NCBI GenBank assembly: GCA_025934955.1
Contig: JAICWE010000025.1
Location: 1-42,220, forward strand
Reading direction: 5' to 3'
DNA from: Gemmatimonadales bacterium
GTDB taxonomy: Bacteria; Gemmatimonadota; Gemmatimonadetes; Gemmatimonadales; GWC2-71-9
DNA length: 42,220 nt
In this document: positions 16,355 to 24,413 of the stretch, piece after piece
Layout: each line of letters opens with the position of its first letter
Position numbering within the stretch: position 1 is the stretch's first letter
The notes under the pieces: model-generated
What the model was told of the DNA's origin: nothing
The model's database searches: none
The model's input: the letters and a program-made list of their open reading frames with translations, nothing else
Position numbers and translations under genes: made by a program

Positions 16355-17917
16355 TCACCGCGCCCCCGTACACCGGATCACCGCCGGAATCGTCCGCAGC
16401 AGCACCCCCAGGTCGAGCCGCAGCGACCATCGGTCGATGTACTCGAGGTCGAGCCGGATCCACTCGTCGAACGGGAGATCGCTCCGTCCGCTGATCTGCC
16501 ACAGGCCGGTCATGCCGGGCGTGACGCTGAAGCGCCGCATCAGCGCCGCCTCGGTGAACCGGTGCACGTCGCGCACCGCGAGCGGCCGCGGCCCGACCAG
16601 CGACATGTCACCGCGCAGCACGTTCAGCAGCTGCGGCAGCTCGTCGAGCGATGTGCGACGGAGAAATCGGCCGATCCGGGTGACGCGCGGATCGTCGGTG
16701 ATCTTGAAGACCGGCCCCGCGGCCTCGTTGCGTGCCTCCAATTCGCCTTGCCGCGCCTCGGCGTCCGCAACCATCGTGCGCAGCTTGTACATCCGGAAGG
16801 GTCGCTTCCTCAAGCCGTACCGGGGCTGCGCGAACAGGACCGGTCCCGGGCTGGTCAGCTTGATCAGCGCGGCGAGCACCAGGAACAGCGGCGCCAACAC
16901 GATCAGGCCGAGCACCGCGCCCAGCAGATCGACGATGCGCTTGACGATCAGGCGGTGATCGTCGGCCGCCACCGGCAGCGCGACGACCGAGCCTCGGCCC
17001 GCCGCCGCCTCGAACCGCGGCTCCCGCAACGGATGATCGAAGACGTCGGCCAGATAGGTCGCCGGGACGCCGACGCGGCTGCAGGTGCGGATCGCGGCCT
17101 GCACCTCGGCATAGCGCGATCGCACCGGCAGGGCGATCAGCACCTGGTCCACCGCGCGCCGCATCAGGATGGTCTCGAGCTGGTCGACCGATCCCAGCGT
17201 CCGCACCCGGATTTCCTCGGCGCAGGCGTGCTCGTGGGTATCGACGAAGCCGACCACGTGCGCCCGCCGCTCGGTGTCGGCGCACAGCTCGCGGTAGATC
17301 TTCGCCGCCCGGGGGCCGGTGCCGACGATCACGATCTCCTCCGGCGCACTGACCCACGACGCGAGCACCATGCGAGCCAGCGAACGGTGCAGCAGCATCA
17401 CGCCGGCGACGCCCAGCCAGAAGCAGACGATGGCGCCGAATCCGAAGGCGTCGGTCTCGCTGATGACCGGGAACACCACGGCCACGAGACTGCCGATGCT
17501 CGCGACCGCGATCACGCGATAGGTCTCGTCCTGCCGCGTGACTACCACGCGCCGGTCGTACAATCCCATCCCGATGCAGAGAAACCGCCAGGCGAGGGCG
17601 AACGCCACGATCAGGAGGAAGTTCTTGATCGTGAGCCGCGCACCGAGAAAGTCGTTGAGCCCGTGCGGCATGCGCTCGACGTTCGTGACCAGGAAGGCGG
17701 CGAGCAGGACCCCCGCGCCGGCGGCGGTGTCCACGTCGCGCACAACCCGACTGAGCAGCCGTCCAAACGGCTCGTTGCCGATCAGCGCGGGGAGGGATGC
17801 ACCCCATGTTCGCCACCGCAGCCCCTTCGGCGGCGCGTCGGCCGCGGCAGGAGCCTGCATTCCCCCGCCCGACAACGGCGGAGAATGTGCGCGATCGGCG
17901 AGCACGGAGGCGTCCAT
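16355..17917 (-). CDS. Undecaprenyl-phosphate sugar-1-phosphate transferase (WbaP/WcaJ-like)
   Basis: This 520-residue polyprenol-phosphate hexose-1-phosphate transferase starts the glycan by moving a sugar phosphate onto undecaprenyl phosphate. It shows four N-terminal hydrophobic segments (about 63-80, 98-118, 134-152 and 158-176), a Rossmann-like central domain (EEIVIVGTGPRAAKIYREL, 193-211) and the C-terminal catalytic domain: membrane hairpin KRIVDLLGAVLGLIVLAPLF (326-345), FRMYKLRTM, the catalytic-type LDELPQL (D425, E426), DMSLVGPRP and GLWQISGRSD. Length and layout fit the long WbaP type. The gene lies 33 bases after the Wzc-like gene. Glucose or galactose phosphate is the usual substrate, but this cannot be fixed here. 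Confidence 0.94.
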   Translation of the reverse strand: MDASVLADRAHSPPLSGGGMQAPAAADAPPKGLRWRTWGASLPALIGNEPFGRLLSRVVRDVDTAAGAGVLLAAFLVTNVERMPHGLNDFLGARLTIKNFLLIVAFALAWRFLCIGMGLYDRRVVVTRQDETYRVIAVASIGSLVAVVFPVISETDAFGFGAIVCFWLGVAGVMLLHRSLARMVLASWVSAPEEIVIVGTGPRAAKIYRELCADTERRAHVVGFVDTHEHACAEEIRVRTLGSVDQLETILMRRAVDQVLIALPVRSRYAEVQAAIRTCSRVGVPATYLADVFDHPLREPRFEAAAGRGSVVALPVAADDHRLIVKRIVDLLGAVLGLIVLAPLFLVLAALIKLTSPGPVLFAQPRYGLRKRPFRMYKLRTMVADAEARQGELEARNEAAGPVFKITDDPRVTRIGRFLRRTSLDELPQLLNVLRGDMSLVGPRPLAVRDVHRFTEAALMRRFSVTPGMTGLWQISGRSDLPFDEWIRLDLEYIDRWSLRLDLGVLLRTIPAVIRCTGAR

Positions 17918-17950
17918 GGTGCGTGGACCTGCTCTCTCGGGTTGAAGGGT

Positions 17951-20443
17951 TTACTTGGCCGCGGCCGCGACGTACTGGCTGTAGTCGCAGTAGCGGTAGG
18001 TCGCGTCGTAGATCGCATCCCTGCGGAAGTCGATGTCGTTCAGCAGCACGCCCACGAGCGGCGCGTTGACGTGCCGGAGCTGGTCGATTGCGTACGCAAG
18101 CGCCGCGGACTCCGTTACGCCGACCCGCGCCACCATCACGACGCCGTCGGCCTGCATGCCGAGCAGCGCGGCGTCGGCGATCACGTTGACCGGCGGCGCG
18201 TCCAGGATCACCGCGTCGTATGCGTCGCGACAACCTTCGATGAATGTCCGCATCGTCTCCGAATCCAGCAGGCCGGAAGCTCCCGTACCGCTGGCGCCCG
18301 CCGTCACTACGTCGAGCGTGCGTGCGTCGCCCACGTCCACGGTGCGGCGAACCGAGCCGACCGACAGCTCGTTCTGCAGCGCATCCGCCAGCCCGTTGGC
18401 GCGCGGCAGGTCGAAAATGCGGTGGACGACCCCGCGTGGCAGATCCGCATCCACCAGGAGCGCCTTGACGCCGCGGCGCGCAAGCGTCAGCGCCAGGTTC
18501 ACCGCGCTCGTCGTCTTGCCTTCGCCCGGGAGCGCGCTGGTGAACACGATGCAGCGGATGCGTCCGCCCTCGCTCGTGTGGACGATGTTGGTCTGCAGGA
18601 CGCTGTACGCCTCGGCAATCGCGCTCGCGTGCGGCGAGCCGCTGGCGTTCTCGGCCGCGGACGCGGCGCCGCCGGTGTGGGGCCGGGAGTTCGACGAGCC
18701 GGACCGCCGCCGCCGAACCGGAAGCAGGACGGTGTGCGCATGCCCGCGCGCGCGCGCCTGCCGGGCCTTCGGATCGGTCACCAGCGCGATCAGCCGCTGG
18801 CGCCGGGTATCGATCCGCGGAATCAGCCCGACCACCGGCAGCCCGGTGAGCAGCTGTACGTCGGCGCGCGAATGGACCGAGGTGTCGAGGAAGGCGCGCA
18901 GGAACGCGGCGGCGGCCCCGAGCAGCAGCCCGAGCATCACGGCGGCCGCGAGGTAGACCGGCCGGCGAGGCGTCGCGGGGTGCGAGGGAACCACCGCCGA
19001 GTCCACCACGCGGATGCTCGCGTCCTGCACCGCACCCGCGATCTCCGCTTCCTTGAGCCGCGTCTGCAGCAGCGTCGCCATCTGCTCCAGCACCTTCGGC
19101 TGCCGGTCGAGCCGCGCGTACTGGACCTGCTTCTGCGGCAGTGTCGCCAATTGCCGGCTGAATCCCCGCAGCGTGCTGTCGATCGCGGCGATCTGGCTGG
19201 TGAGCCCCTGGAGGTAGGTCACCGCGGTGTTGCCCACCTGATCCTCGAGCTGATGGATGCGGGTGGTCAGCGCCTGCACGTCGGGATCGGCCTCCGTGCG
19301 GCGGACCAGCAGTTCGTTCCGCTCGTTCTCGAGCTGCGCCAGCGTGCTCGACACGTCCAGCGTCGTCCGGCTCTTCAGCAGCGTGGGGAACGCCATCAGT
19401 CGGCGGTAGGGCGACGGCGCATCGGCCGGCCGCGCCGAGTCGGCGGCGGCCTTCGCCTGAGCCACGAGTTCGGCCAGCGCCTGCCGCTCCGCATCCAGCG
19501 AGCCGCGCTCCGCCTGCAGCGAGACGAGGCGACTGACCTGACTGTTCGCGTCGGTCTCGGGGCTCACCACGCCCTCCACCTCGCGGAAGCGCTGGAGCTT
19601 GTCCTCGGCCGTCGTGAGCTGGCCGTTCACCGTATCGAGCTGCTCGCGCAGGAAGCTCACCATGCTGCGGGTATCGCTGTGCTGCAGACCCTGGCGGCGG
19701 GCCATGAACGCGCCGACGATCGCGTTCGGCACCCGCCACGCCAGATCCGGATCGGCCGATCGGTAGCCGACGGTCACGATCTGCGATTCGCGGCCGGCAC
19801 GGTCCACCGTCGTGGCCTGCTGCAGCGCACCGGCGGCATCATCGGCCTTCAGGACCTGAAAGGCGATCCGCGGAAACGCGCGCGCCGCCGGAGTCATGAC
19901 CAGGGTAATGCCTCGGAAGACGGCGGGCTGTCCTGCCCGCAGTCGGCCCAACGAGTCTCCCGCCCCGTCGGTCAGGGCGAAGCTGCTGTCGGCCTCCCGT
20001 TGCATGACGTAATCGGCCGGCGGCGCGTCGGCGGCCACGCTGACAGTGCTGAAGAGCGCTGCTCGCGCCACCCGGCTCGGCTCGACCATGGCGACCCGCA
20101 TGTTCAGCTGCTCGACCGTCGCCAGTGCCAGTGAGCGACTCCGCAGCTCGTCCATCTCCGTCTCGGTGGCCGGGTCAACCGCCAGCATCACCTCCGGGAG
20201 GTTGGGCGTCTTGGTGTCGATCCTGAGCGACGTCGACCCGGCGTACTGCGGTGTCGTGATGGCGAGCAGCCCGAATGCCGCGCCGATCGCCGCGAGCACG
20301 CACGCGGCGATGATCCAGCGGCTGTACCGCAGGACCCACCAGATGTCGTGCATGCGCAATTCCGGCTCCCCGCGGCCGCTCTGGACCTCGGCGGCGCGGA
20401 TCGGATACTGCTCGCTGGCGGCGGGAACCTGGCTCGGTCTCAT
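17951..20443 (-). CDS. wzc: Wzc-like polysaccharide co-polymerase with bacterial tyrosine kinase
   Basis: The 830-residue protein has a Wzz-type periplasmic region between membrane segments at about 44-63 and 497-517, with coiled-coil-like stretches (FLREQLDTVNGQLTTAEDKL). The cytoplasmic BY-kinase holds Walker A ALPGEGKTT (637-645), a Walker A'-type LLVDADLPRG (662-671; most relatives have DLRRP or DMRRP) and Walker B VILDAPP (745-751). Its C-terminal tail has five tyrosines (about 812, 816, 818, 821 and 824), the usual autophosphorylation cluster. It controls chain length and export through cycles of phosphorylation. ATG 20443 lies 2 bases after the exporter stop; TTG 20449, overlapping that stop, is an alternative start. 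A Ser/Arg/Gly-rich linker precedes the kinase. Confidence 0.93.
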   Translation of the reverse strand: MRPSQVPAASEQYPIRAAEVQSGRGEPELRMHDIWWVLRYSRWIIAACVLAAIGAAFGLLAITTPQYAGSTSLRIDTKTPNLPEVMLAVDPATETEMDELRSRSLALATVEQLNMRVAMVEPSRVARAALFSTVSVAADAPPADYVMQREADSSFALTDGAGDSLGRLRAGQPAVFRGITLVMTPAARAFPRIAFQVLKADDAAGALQQATTVDRAGRESQIVTVGYRSADPDLAWRVPNAIVGAFMARRQGLQHSDTRSMVSFLREQLDTVNGQLTTAEDKLQRFREVEGVVSPETDANSQVSRLVSLQAERGSLDAERQALAELVAQAKAAADSARPADAPSPYRRLMAFPTLLKSRTTLDVSSTLAQLENERNELLVRRTEADPDVQALTTRIHQLEDQVGNTAVTYLQGLTSQIAAIDSTLRGFSRQLATLPQKQVQYARLDRQPKVLEQMATLLQTRLKEAEIAGAVQDASIRVVDSAVVPSHPATPRRPVYLAAAVMLGLLLGAAAAFLRAFLDTSVHSRADVQLLTGLPVVGLIPRIDTRRQRLIALVTDPKARQARARGHAHTVLLPVRRRRSGSSNSRPHTGGAASAAENASGSPHASAIAEAYSVLQTNIVHTSEGGRIRCIVFTSALPGEGKTTSAVNLALTLARRGVKALLVDADLPRGVVHRIFDLPRANGLADALQNELSVGSVRRTVDVGDARTLDVVTAGASGTGASGLLDSETMRTFIEGCRDAYDAVILDAPPVNVIADAALLGMQADGVVMVARVGVTESAALAYAIDQLRHVNAPLVGVLLNDIDFRRDAIYDATYRYCDYSQYVAAAAK

Positions 20444-20445
20444 GC

Positions 20446-21093
20446 TCAATGGCGCGTTGCGGCAATGATGATGGTCGTGGTCGCCGACACCGCGGCGCCG
20501 ACGATCCAGGGATTGCGGCTGACCCAGCTCCGCTGCGGCACGTACAGCTTGTCACCCGAGCGGATCGGTGCATCGCCGATCCGCGTGTCCTGCAGCAGCC
20601 CGACGTTGAGCCGCTTGCCGTCGCGGAGCAGGTCGACTCGGTCCTTCTTGCCGTCGGAGCTCACGCCGCCGGCCTGGGTCAGGGCGTCGGCCACGGTCAT
20701 CGTCGGATCCACCAGGTAGAGACCCGGCTTCTGCACCGATCCGCTGACGTTCACCCGGCGCAGCGGCACCACTTCGATCGAGGGGTTCCGCAGGTACGTG
20801 GCGTACTCCGACATGAGCATCGCCGTGAGGTCCGGCACCGAGTGTCGCACGACCGAAATTGCGCCCAGCTTCGGCAGCGTGGCGACCCCGTTCTCGTTCA
20901 CCGGGAAGTCGCCGCTCAGGTCGGGCTCGCGCCAGATGCGGAGCCGCACCGCGTCGCCCGGCTGCAACGCATCGCCCGGACCCACCGCCGGGGCGGCGCT
21001 GTCGACGACGGCACCCTGGGCGGCGGCGGCGGCGGGGAGCGCCAGGATAATGGCGATGGCGAGGGTCGCCGGGAGGCCTGTCAGAGACGGCAT
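20446..21093 (-). CDS. Outer-membrane polysaccharide export protein (Wza-like)
   Basis: From ATG 21093 the 215-residue product has a cleavable-looking signal (hydrophobic 8-25, ending AAAAAQG). A polysaccharide-export domain follows (GDAVRLRIWREPDLSGDFPV, then MSEYATYLRNPSIEVV), with one SLBB-type segment (VNVSGSVQKPGLYLVDPTMT, 114-133) and a hydrophobic C-terminal stretch (NPWIVGAAVSATTTIIIAAT). It is much shorter than E. coli Wza (about 380 residues) and lacks a lipobox cysteine. The C-terminal hydrophobic tail may be the outer-membrane helix. As first gene of the operon it follows a 624-base gap. No clear ribosome-binding site is visible upstream, so the start has some uncertainty. Confidence 0.9.
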   Translation of the reverse strand: MPSLTGLPATLAIAIILALPAAAAAQGAVVDSAAPAVGPGDALQPGDAVRLRIWREPDLSGDFPVNENGVATLPKLGAISVVRHSVPDLTAMLMSEYATYLRNPSIEVVPLRRVNVSGSVQKPGLYLVDPTMTVADALTQAGGVSSDGKKDRVDLLRDGKRLNVGLLQDTRIGDAPIRSGDKLYVPQRSWVSRNPWIVGAAVSATTTIIIAATRH

Positions 21094-21717
21094 GTGAGCC
21101 CGCTTGGGTCCGGGACGCGCAACGCTGTGGTCGGGGCCGACCCCCGCAACCCCGCGCTGCTGTCGAGAGAAGATGGTGCGTGATGCACAGCGGCGAGTCG
21201 GACAGGAGGGAAGCCACCCATCATGACGCCACATGCAGAGCGAGCCGCGTTGGGCCGAACCCAATATCCGGGAGCGGTACGCGAAGCGCAACACGAACCG
21301 AGCCGCGAAGCTGACGCGTCCATGGGTGCCCATTGCTGTCAGGTGTTGGAAGGGCCGGCGCGGCCGGTTGGGCGAAACCCGTACCAGCCCGGTCGGCAGC
21401 GCACCAGCCCGCACGGGCCGGCCCGCGGGATCGCGGCCGCCCAGGCACCAGCACCCCGATACAGTTGCCGCCCTGTGGCTTGCGCCGGATCGTCGAGCCG
21501 CGCGCGACTGGTCCTGCAGCGTACCACGCGGCGGCGCATCCCGGCGTTGAGGGGCGGTCGTATCGTTCGGCTGTGGGGTAAGCGCCACAAGTTTTGCCTC
21601 GCATACCGTCTTCGCGCGGCAGTTTGGGCAGCCATGGAACCGCCGTGGCGTGTCCGCCGAACCCTTGTCCCAGCACTCTATCGGGTGCGGCTGCGTGGAG
21701 CTGAAACCATCGGCGAC
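21094..21717. other. 624-base intergenic region upstream of the polysaccharide operon
   Basis: No gene with a credible start, ribosome-binding site or family motif is visible on either strand, although high GC leaves long open frames. It must hold the promoter and leader of the minus-strand exporter-to-GT2 operon. I found no convincing -35/-10 pair and no ops/JUMPStart-type GGCGGTAG element on the minus strand. The longest weak match is TTGCGC with TATTGG at a 19-base spacing (about 21266-21296, minus). Confidence 0.6.
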
Positions 21718-23100
21718 TCAGGCCGGGTCGGCCGCCGCCCGAACCAGATTCCACGCCAGCTCCACGTGGGTCCGCTCCGTCGCCAGCTGCCCAACCGCGA
21801 GCCGCAGGGTGAACCGCCCGCCGAGCACGGTGCCGCTGAGGAAGACGCGGCCATCGGCGTTGACCGCGTCCAGCAGCGCGCGATTCCGCGGGTCGGCGTC
21901 CTCGTCGCGGCCCGCCTCCGCCCGCAATCGGAAGCACACCAGCCCGAACGGCGACGGCGCCGGCACCTCGAAGCGGCCGTCCGCCTCGACCGACGCGCGG
22001 AACTCCGCGGCGAGCGCGATGTGCTTTCGCAGGAGCGCCCGCAGTCCGTCCACGCCGTAGCTCCGGATCACCCACCACAGTTTGAGCGCGCGGAACCGCC
22101 GGCCGAGCTGGATGCCCCAGTCGCGGAAGTTGGCCACATCGGCGTCGTGCCTGGTGCGCAGGTAGGCCGGATCGGCGCTGAAGGTGGCGAGGAGCGCTGG
22201 CACGTCGCGGACGAAGTACGCGCTGCAGTCGAAGTTGGTGAACAGCCACTTGTGCGGATTGACGACCAGGCTATCAGCGCCGGCCACGCCCTCGAGGATC
22301 CAGCGCCGCTCCGGCAGGATCGCCGCCGACCCGGCGTACGCGGCGTCCACGTGCAGCCACGCGCCATGCTTCGCGGCGAGCGGCGCGATCTCCGCGAGCG
22401 GATCCACCGCCGTGGACGAGGTCGTGCCGACCGTCGCGACGATGCATGCCGGTCGCCGGCCGGCGGCGGTGTCCGCCGTGAGCATCCCGTGCAGCGCGTC
22501 GGGCCGGAGCGCGAACGCCGCGTCGGTCGGCACCAGCCGGAGCGCATCGCTCGCGAACCCGGCGAGCTTCACCGCCTTGTCCACCGACGAGTGCCGCTCC
22601 TCCGACGCGTACACCACCGCGCCGTCCCCGCCGCCGGCTCGCTCCCGCGCGCTGAGCAGCGCCACCAGCGTCGCGGTGGACGCGGTGTCCTGGATGACGC
22701 CGGTGAATGCGCTCGGCAGCTCCAGCATCGTGCCGAGCCAGCGCATGACCACCTGCTCCAGTTCGGTGGCCGCCGGCGACGTCTGCCACGACATGCACTG
22801 CGCGCCTAACGTCGCCGTAATCATCTCGGCGAGGATGGACGGCGGGCTGTGGTTGGCCGGGAAGTAGCCGAACCAGCCGGGATGATTCCAGTGCGTCATA
22901 CCGGGCATGATGATCCGCTGGAAGTCGGCGAACAGCCGTTCGAACGACTCGCCCGCGAGCGGCGGATCGGCCGGCAGCTCGCGCCGGACATCGCCTGGCG
23001 CCGCGCTCGGCGTCACCCGCAGCGTCGCGACATCGCCCAGGTAGTCGGCCATCCAGTCCACCAGATGGTGGGCGTGGGCCCGGAATTGTTCGGGGGTCAT
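21718..23100 (-). CDS. PLP-dependent aromatic-L-amino-acid decarboxylase family enzyme
   Basis: The 460-residue product of ATG 23100 (MTPEQFRAHAHHLVDWMADY) fits group II decarboxylases: THWNHPGWFGYFPAN (69-83), WQTSPAATELEQVV, the PLP-stacking histidine in SEERHSSVDKA (H170), the cofactor aspartate in LHVDAAYAGSA (D252) and the Schiff-base lysine in NPHKWLF (K284), followed by NFDCSA. Such enzymes convert tryptophan, tyrosine, phenylalanine or DOPA to the amine. The substrate is not decidable by eye. The frame is open 81 bases further upstream but lacks support. The gene is divergent from the DNA glycosylase gene, with 113 bases between their starts, and is not obviously part of the polysaccharide operon. 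Confidence 0.92.
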   Translation of the reverse strand: MTPEQFRAHAHHLVDWMADYLGDVATLRVTPSAAPGDVRRELPADPPLAGESFERLFADFQRIIMPGMTHWNHPGWFGYFPANHSPPSILAEMITATLGAQCMSWQTSPAATELEQVVMRWLGTMLELPSAFTGVIQDTASTATLVALLSARERAGGGDGAVVYASEERHSSVDKAVKLAGFASDALRLVPTDAAFALRPDALHGMLTADTAAGRRPACIVATVGTTSSTAVDPLAEIAPLAAKHGAWLHVDAAYAGSAAILPERRWILEGVAGADSLVVNPHKWLFTNFDCSAYFVRDVPALLATFSADPAYLRTRHDADVANFRDWGIQLGRRFRALKLWWVIRSYGVDGLRALLRKHIALAAEFRASVEADGRFEVPAPSPFGLVCFRLRAEAGRDEDADPRNRALLDAVNADGRVFLSGTVLGGRFTLRLAVGQLATERTHVELAWNLVRAAADPA

Positions 23101-23213
23101 GCCGCGAAAGCTAAACCCGCATAACTTGCCTCCCGGAACCGCCCGCAGCAGCACGCACGGCCGGGGCAAACCCGCCCGCACTTCGGTGTAACTACGGCAA
23201 TGGAGGAGCGTCC

Positions 23214-23915
23214 ATGCCGCTCGCCTTCGATCCTGACGAGGCGGCTCGCCATCTCAGCGCGCGCGATCCGGTGCTCCGGCGCCTGATCGTGCGCTGCGGA
23301 CCGTGTACCTATCGTCCGCGCGCCACCGGTAGCGTCTTCGCGGCGCTCGCCGAGTCGATCGTCTACCAGCAGCTGTCGGGCAAGGCCGCGGCGACGATCT
23401 TCGCCCGCACCCGCGCCCTCTTCGCCCCGAAGCGCTTCCCGGCGCCGGCCGACCTCCTGGCGACGCCGGTCGCGCGGCTCCGAAGCGCCGGGCTCTCGGC
23501 GGCGAAGGCCGCCGCACTGCTCGATCTGGCGCGGCTCACCCTCGACGGTACCGTCCCGCCGCTCGCCCGCGTTCGCCGGCTGCCGGACGACGAGCTGGTC
23601 GAGCGGCTCACTCGGGTGCGCGGGATCGGCCGCTGGACCGTCGAAATGCTGCTGATCTTCCGGCTCGGCCGGCCCGACGTGCTGCCGGTCGCGGATCTCG
23701 GAGTGCGCAAGGGTTTCGCGACGCTGTACCGCCGGCCCGACCTGCCGACGGCTGACGAGCTCACCGCGCATGCCGAGCGGTGGCGGCCGTACCGGACGTT
23801 AGGCAGCTGGTACATGTGGCGTGCGCTCGATCCCGGCATGGCGCCGGCGCGCCGGAACCGGAAGACGACCACCAGGCGGCCCCGCGCGGCGAGCGCGGGG
23901 CGCGGGAGGGTGTAA
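23214..23915 (+). CDS. alkA: DNA-3-methyladenine glycosylase II (AlkA-like)
   Basis: This 233-residue HhH-GPD base-excision glycosylase has FAALAESIVYQQLSGKAAAT (42-61), the helix-hairpin-helix RVRGIGRWTVEML (135-147) and the catalytic aspartate in LPVADLGVRKGF (D161). It excises alkylated purines from DNA. The N-terminal TATA-box-like domain of E. coli AlkA (282 residues) is missing, as in the short bacterial and archaeal forms. The start ATG 23214 is well supported by GGAGGAG 6 bases upstream. The C-terminus has an Arg/Lys-rich tail, probably disordered. A weak -10 (TGTAAC near 23197) lies upstream. The stop codon overlaps the next ATG (TAATG). Confidence 0.92.
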   Translation: MPLAFDPDEAARHLSARDPVLRRLIVRCGPCTYRPRATGSVFAALAESIVYQQLSGKAAATIFARTRALFAPKRFPAPADLLATPVARLRSAGLSAAKAAALLDLARLTLDGTVPPLARVRRLPDDELVERLTRVRGIGRWTVEMLLIFRLGRPDVLPVADLGVRKGFATLYRRPDLPTADELTAHAERWRPYRTLGSWYMWRALDPGMAPARRNRKTTTRRPRAASAGRGRV

Positions 23916-24397
23916 TGCCGGACGAATGGATGAACCTGCCGCCGGCGACCGTAGCGGCGGCGCAGGCGGCGGCGCACGAAGCGGGGACCCCGCTGACCGA
24001 CGACGTCGCGCGGCGCGTGGCGCAGGCGGTGGTGGCGGCGGAGCGCGTGCGGCTGGTGTCGCTGCTCCGCCTGACGCTCGACGCCGCGCTCAAGCGGCTG
24101 GTACGGCCGGAGGGTGCCGCCGCGCCGGTGAGCGCGGTGGCCGCCGCCCCGCCCGTGCAGCCGGTGCGCCACTACGAGCTGGCTCCGGAGACCCCGGATC
24201 TCGCCGCGCTGGTGCGTCAGCGGCTGGGCGACGACGTGGGCGGCGAGCCGGTACCACGCGAGGCCGGCGCGCAAGGTGACCGTCGCGCCGACGCGCAGGA
24301 GCCGCTGTTCGAGCGCCGGAACGCGAATCGCCGCCGGGAGGACTCCGGCGGCGATCAGGACGACCGGCCCATCTTCGGCCGGCGGCGGGGGCGCTAG
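23915..24397 (+). CDS. Small protein of unknown function, coupled to the DNA glycosylase gene
   Basis: The 160-residue protein begins at ATG 23915 within TAATG, directly on the stop codon of the glycosylase gene, so re-initiation is likely. I recognise no family. Residues 10-66 are a plausible helical segment rich in Ala, Leu and Arg (ATVAAAQAAAHEAG, AERVRLVSLLRLTLDAALKR). Residues 67-85 are Ala/Pro/Val-rich and flexible, and the C-terminal 50 are highly charged and probably disordered (RRREDSGGDQDDRPIFGRRR). No signal peptide or membrane segment is seen. A DNA- or RNA-associated role would suit the basic tail but is only a guess. It ends 16 bases from the convergent pilin-operon gene. Confidence 0.7.
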   Translation: MPDEWMNLPPATVAAAQAAAHEAGTPLTDDVARRVAQAVVAAERVRLVSLLRLTLDAALKRLVRPEGAAAPVSAVAAAPPVQPVRHYELAPETPDLAALVRQRLGDDVGGEPVPREAGAQGDRRADAQEPLFERRNANRRREDSGGDQDDRPIFGRRRGR

Positions 24398-24413
24398 GGC
24401 GCCCGGCTCCCGG

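Noticed and set aside
16608-19739. A 1043-codon open frame on minus overlapping Wzc and WbaP in another frame
   Set aside because: Shadow of the two real genes, no domain motif, and Arg/Gly/Ala-heavy composition.
16133-20134. A 1333-codon open frame on plus across the WbaP/Wzc genes
   Set aside because: It is antisense to two clear minus-strand genes, contains Arg/His-rich filler without motifs, and is expected from high GC.
21094-21717. JUMPStart/ops element upstream of the polysaccharide operon
   Set aside because: No GGCGGTAG on the minus strand; a GGGCGGTCG on plus is in the wrong orientation and does not match.
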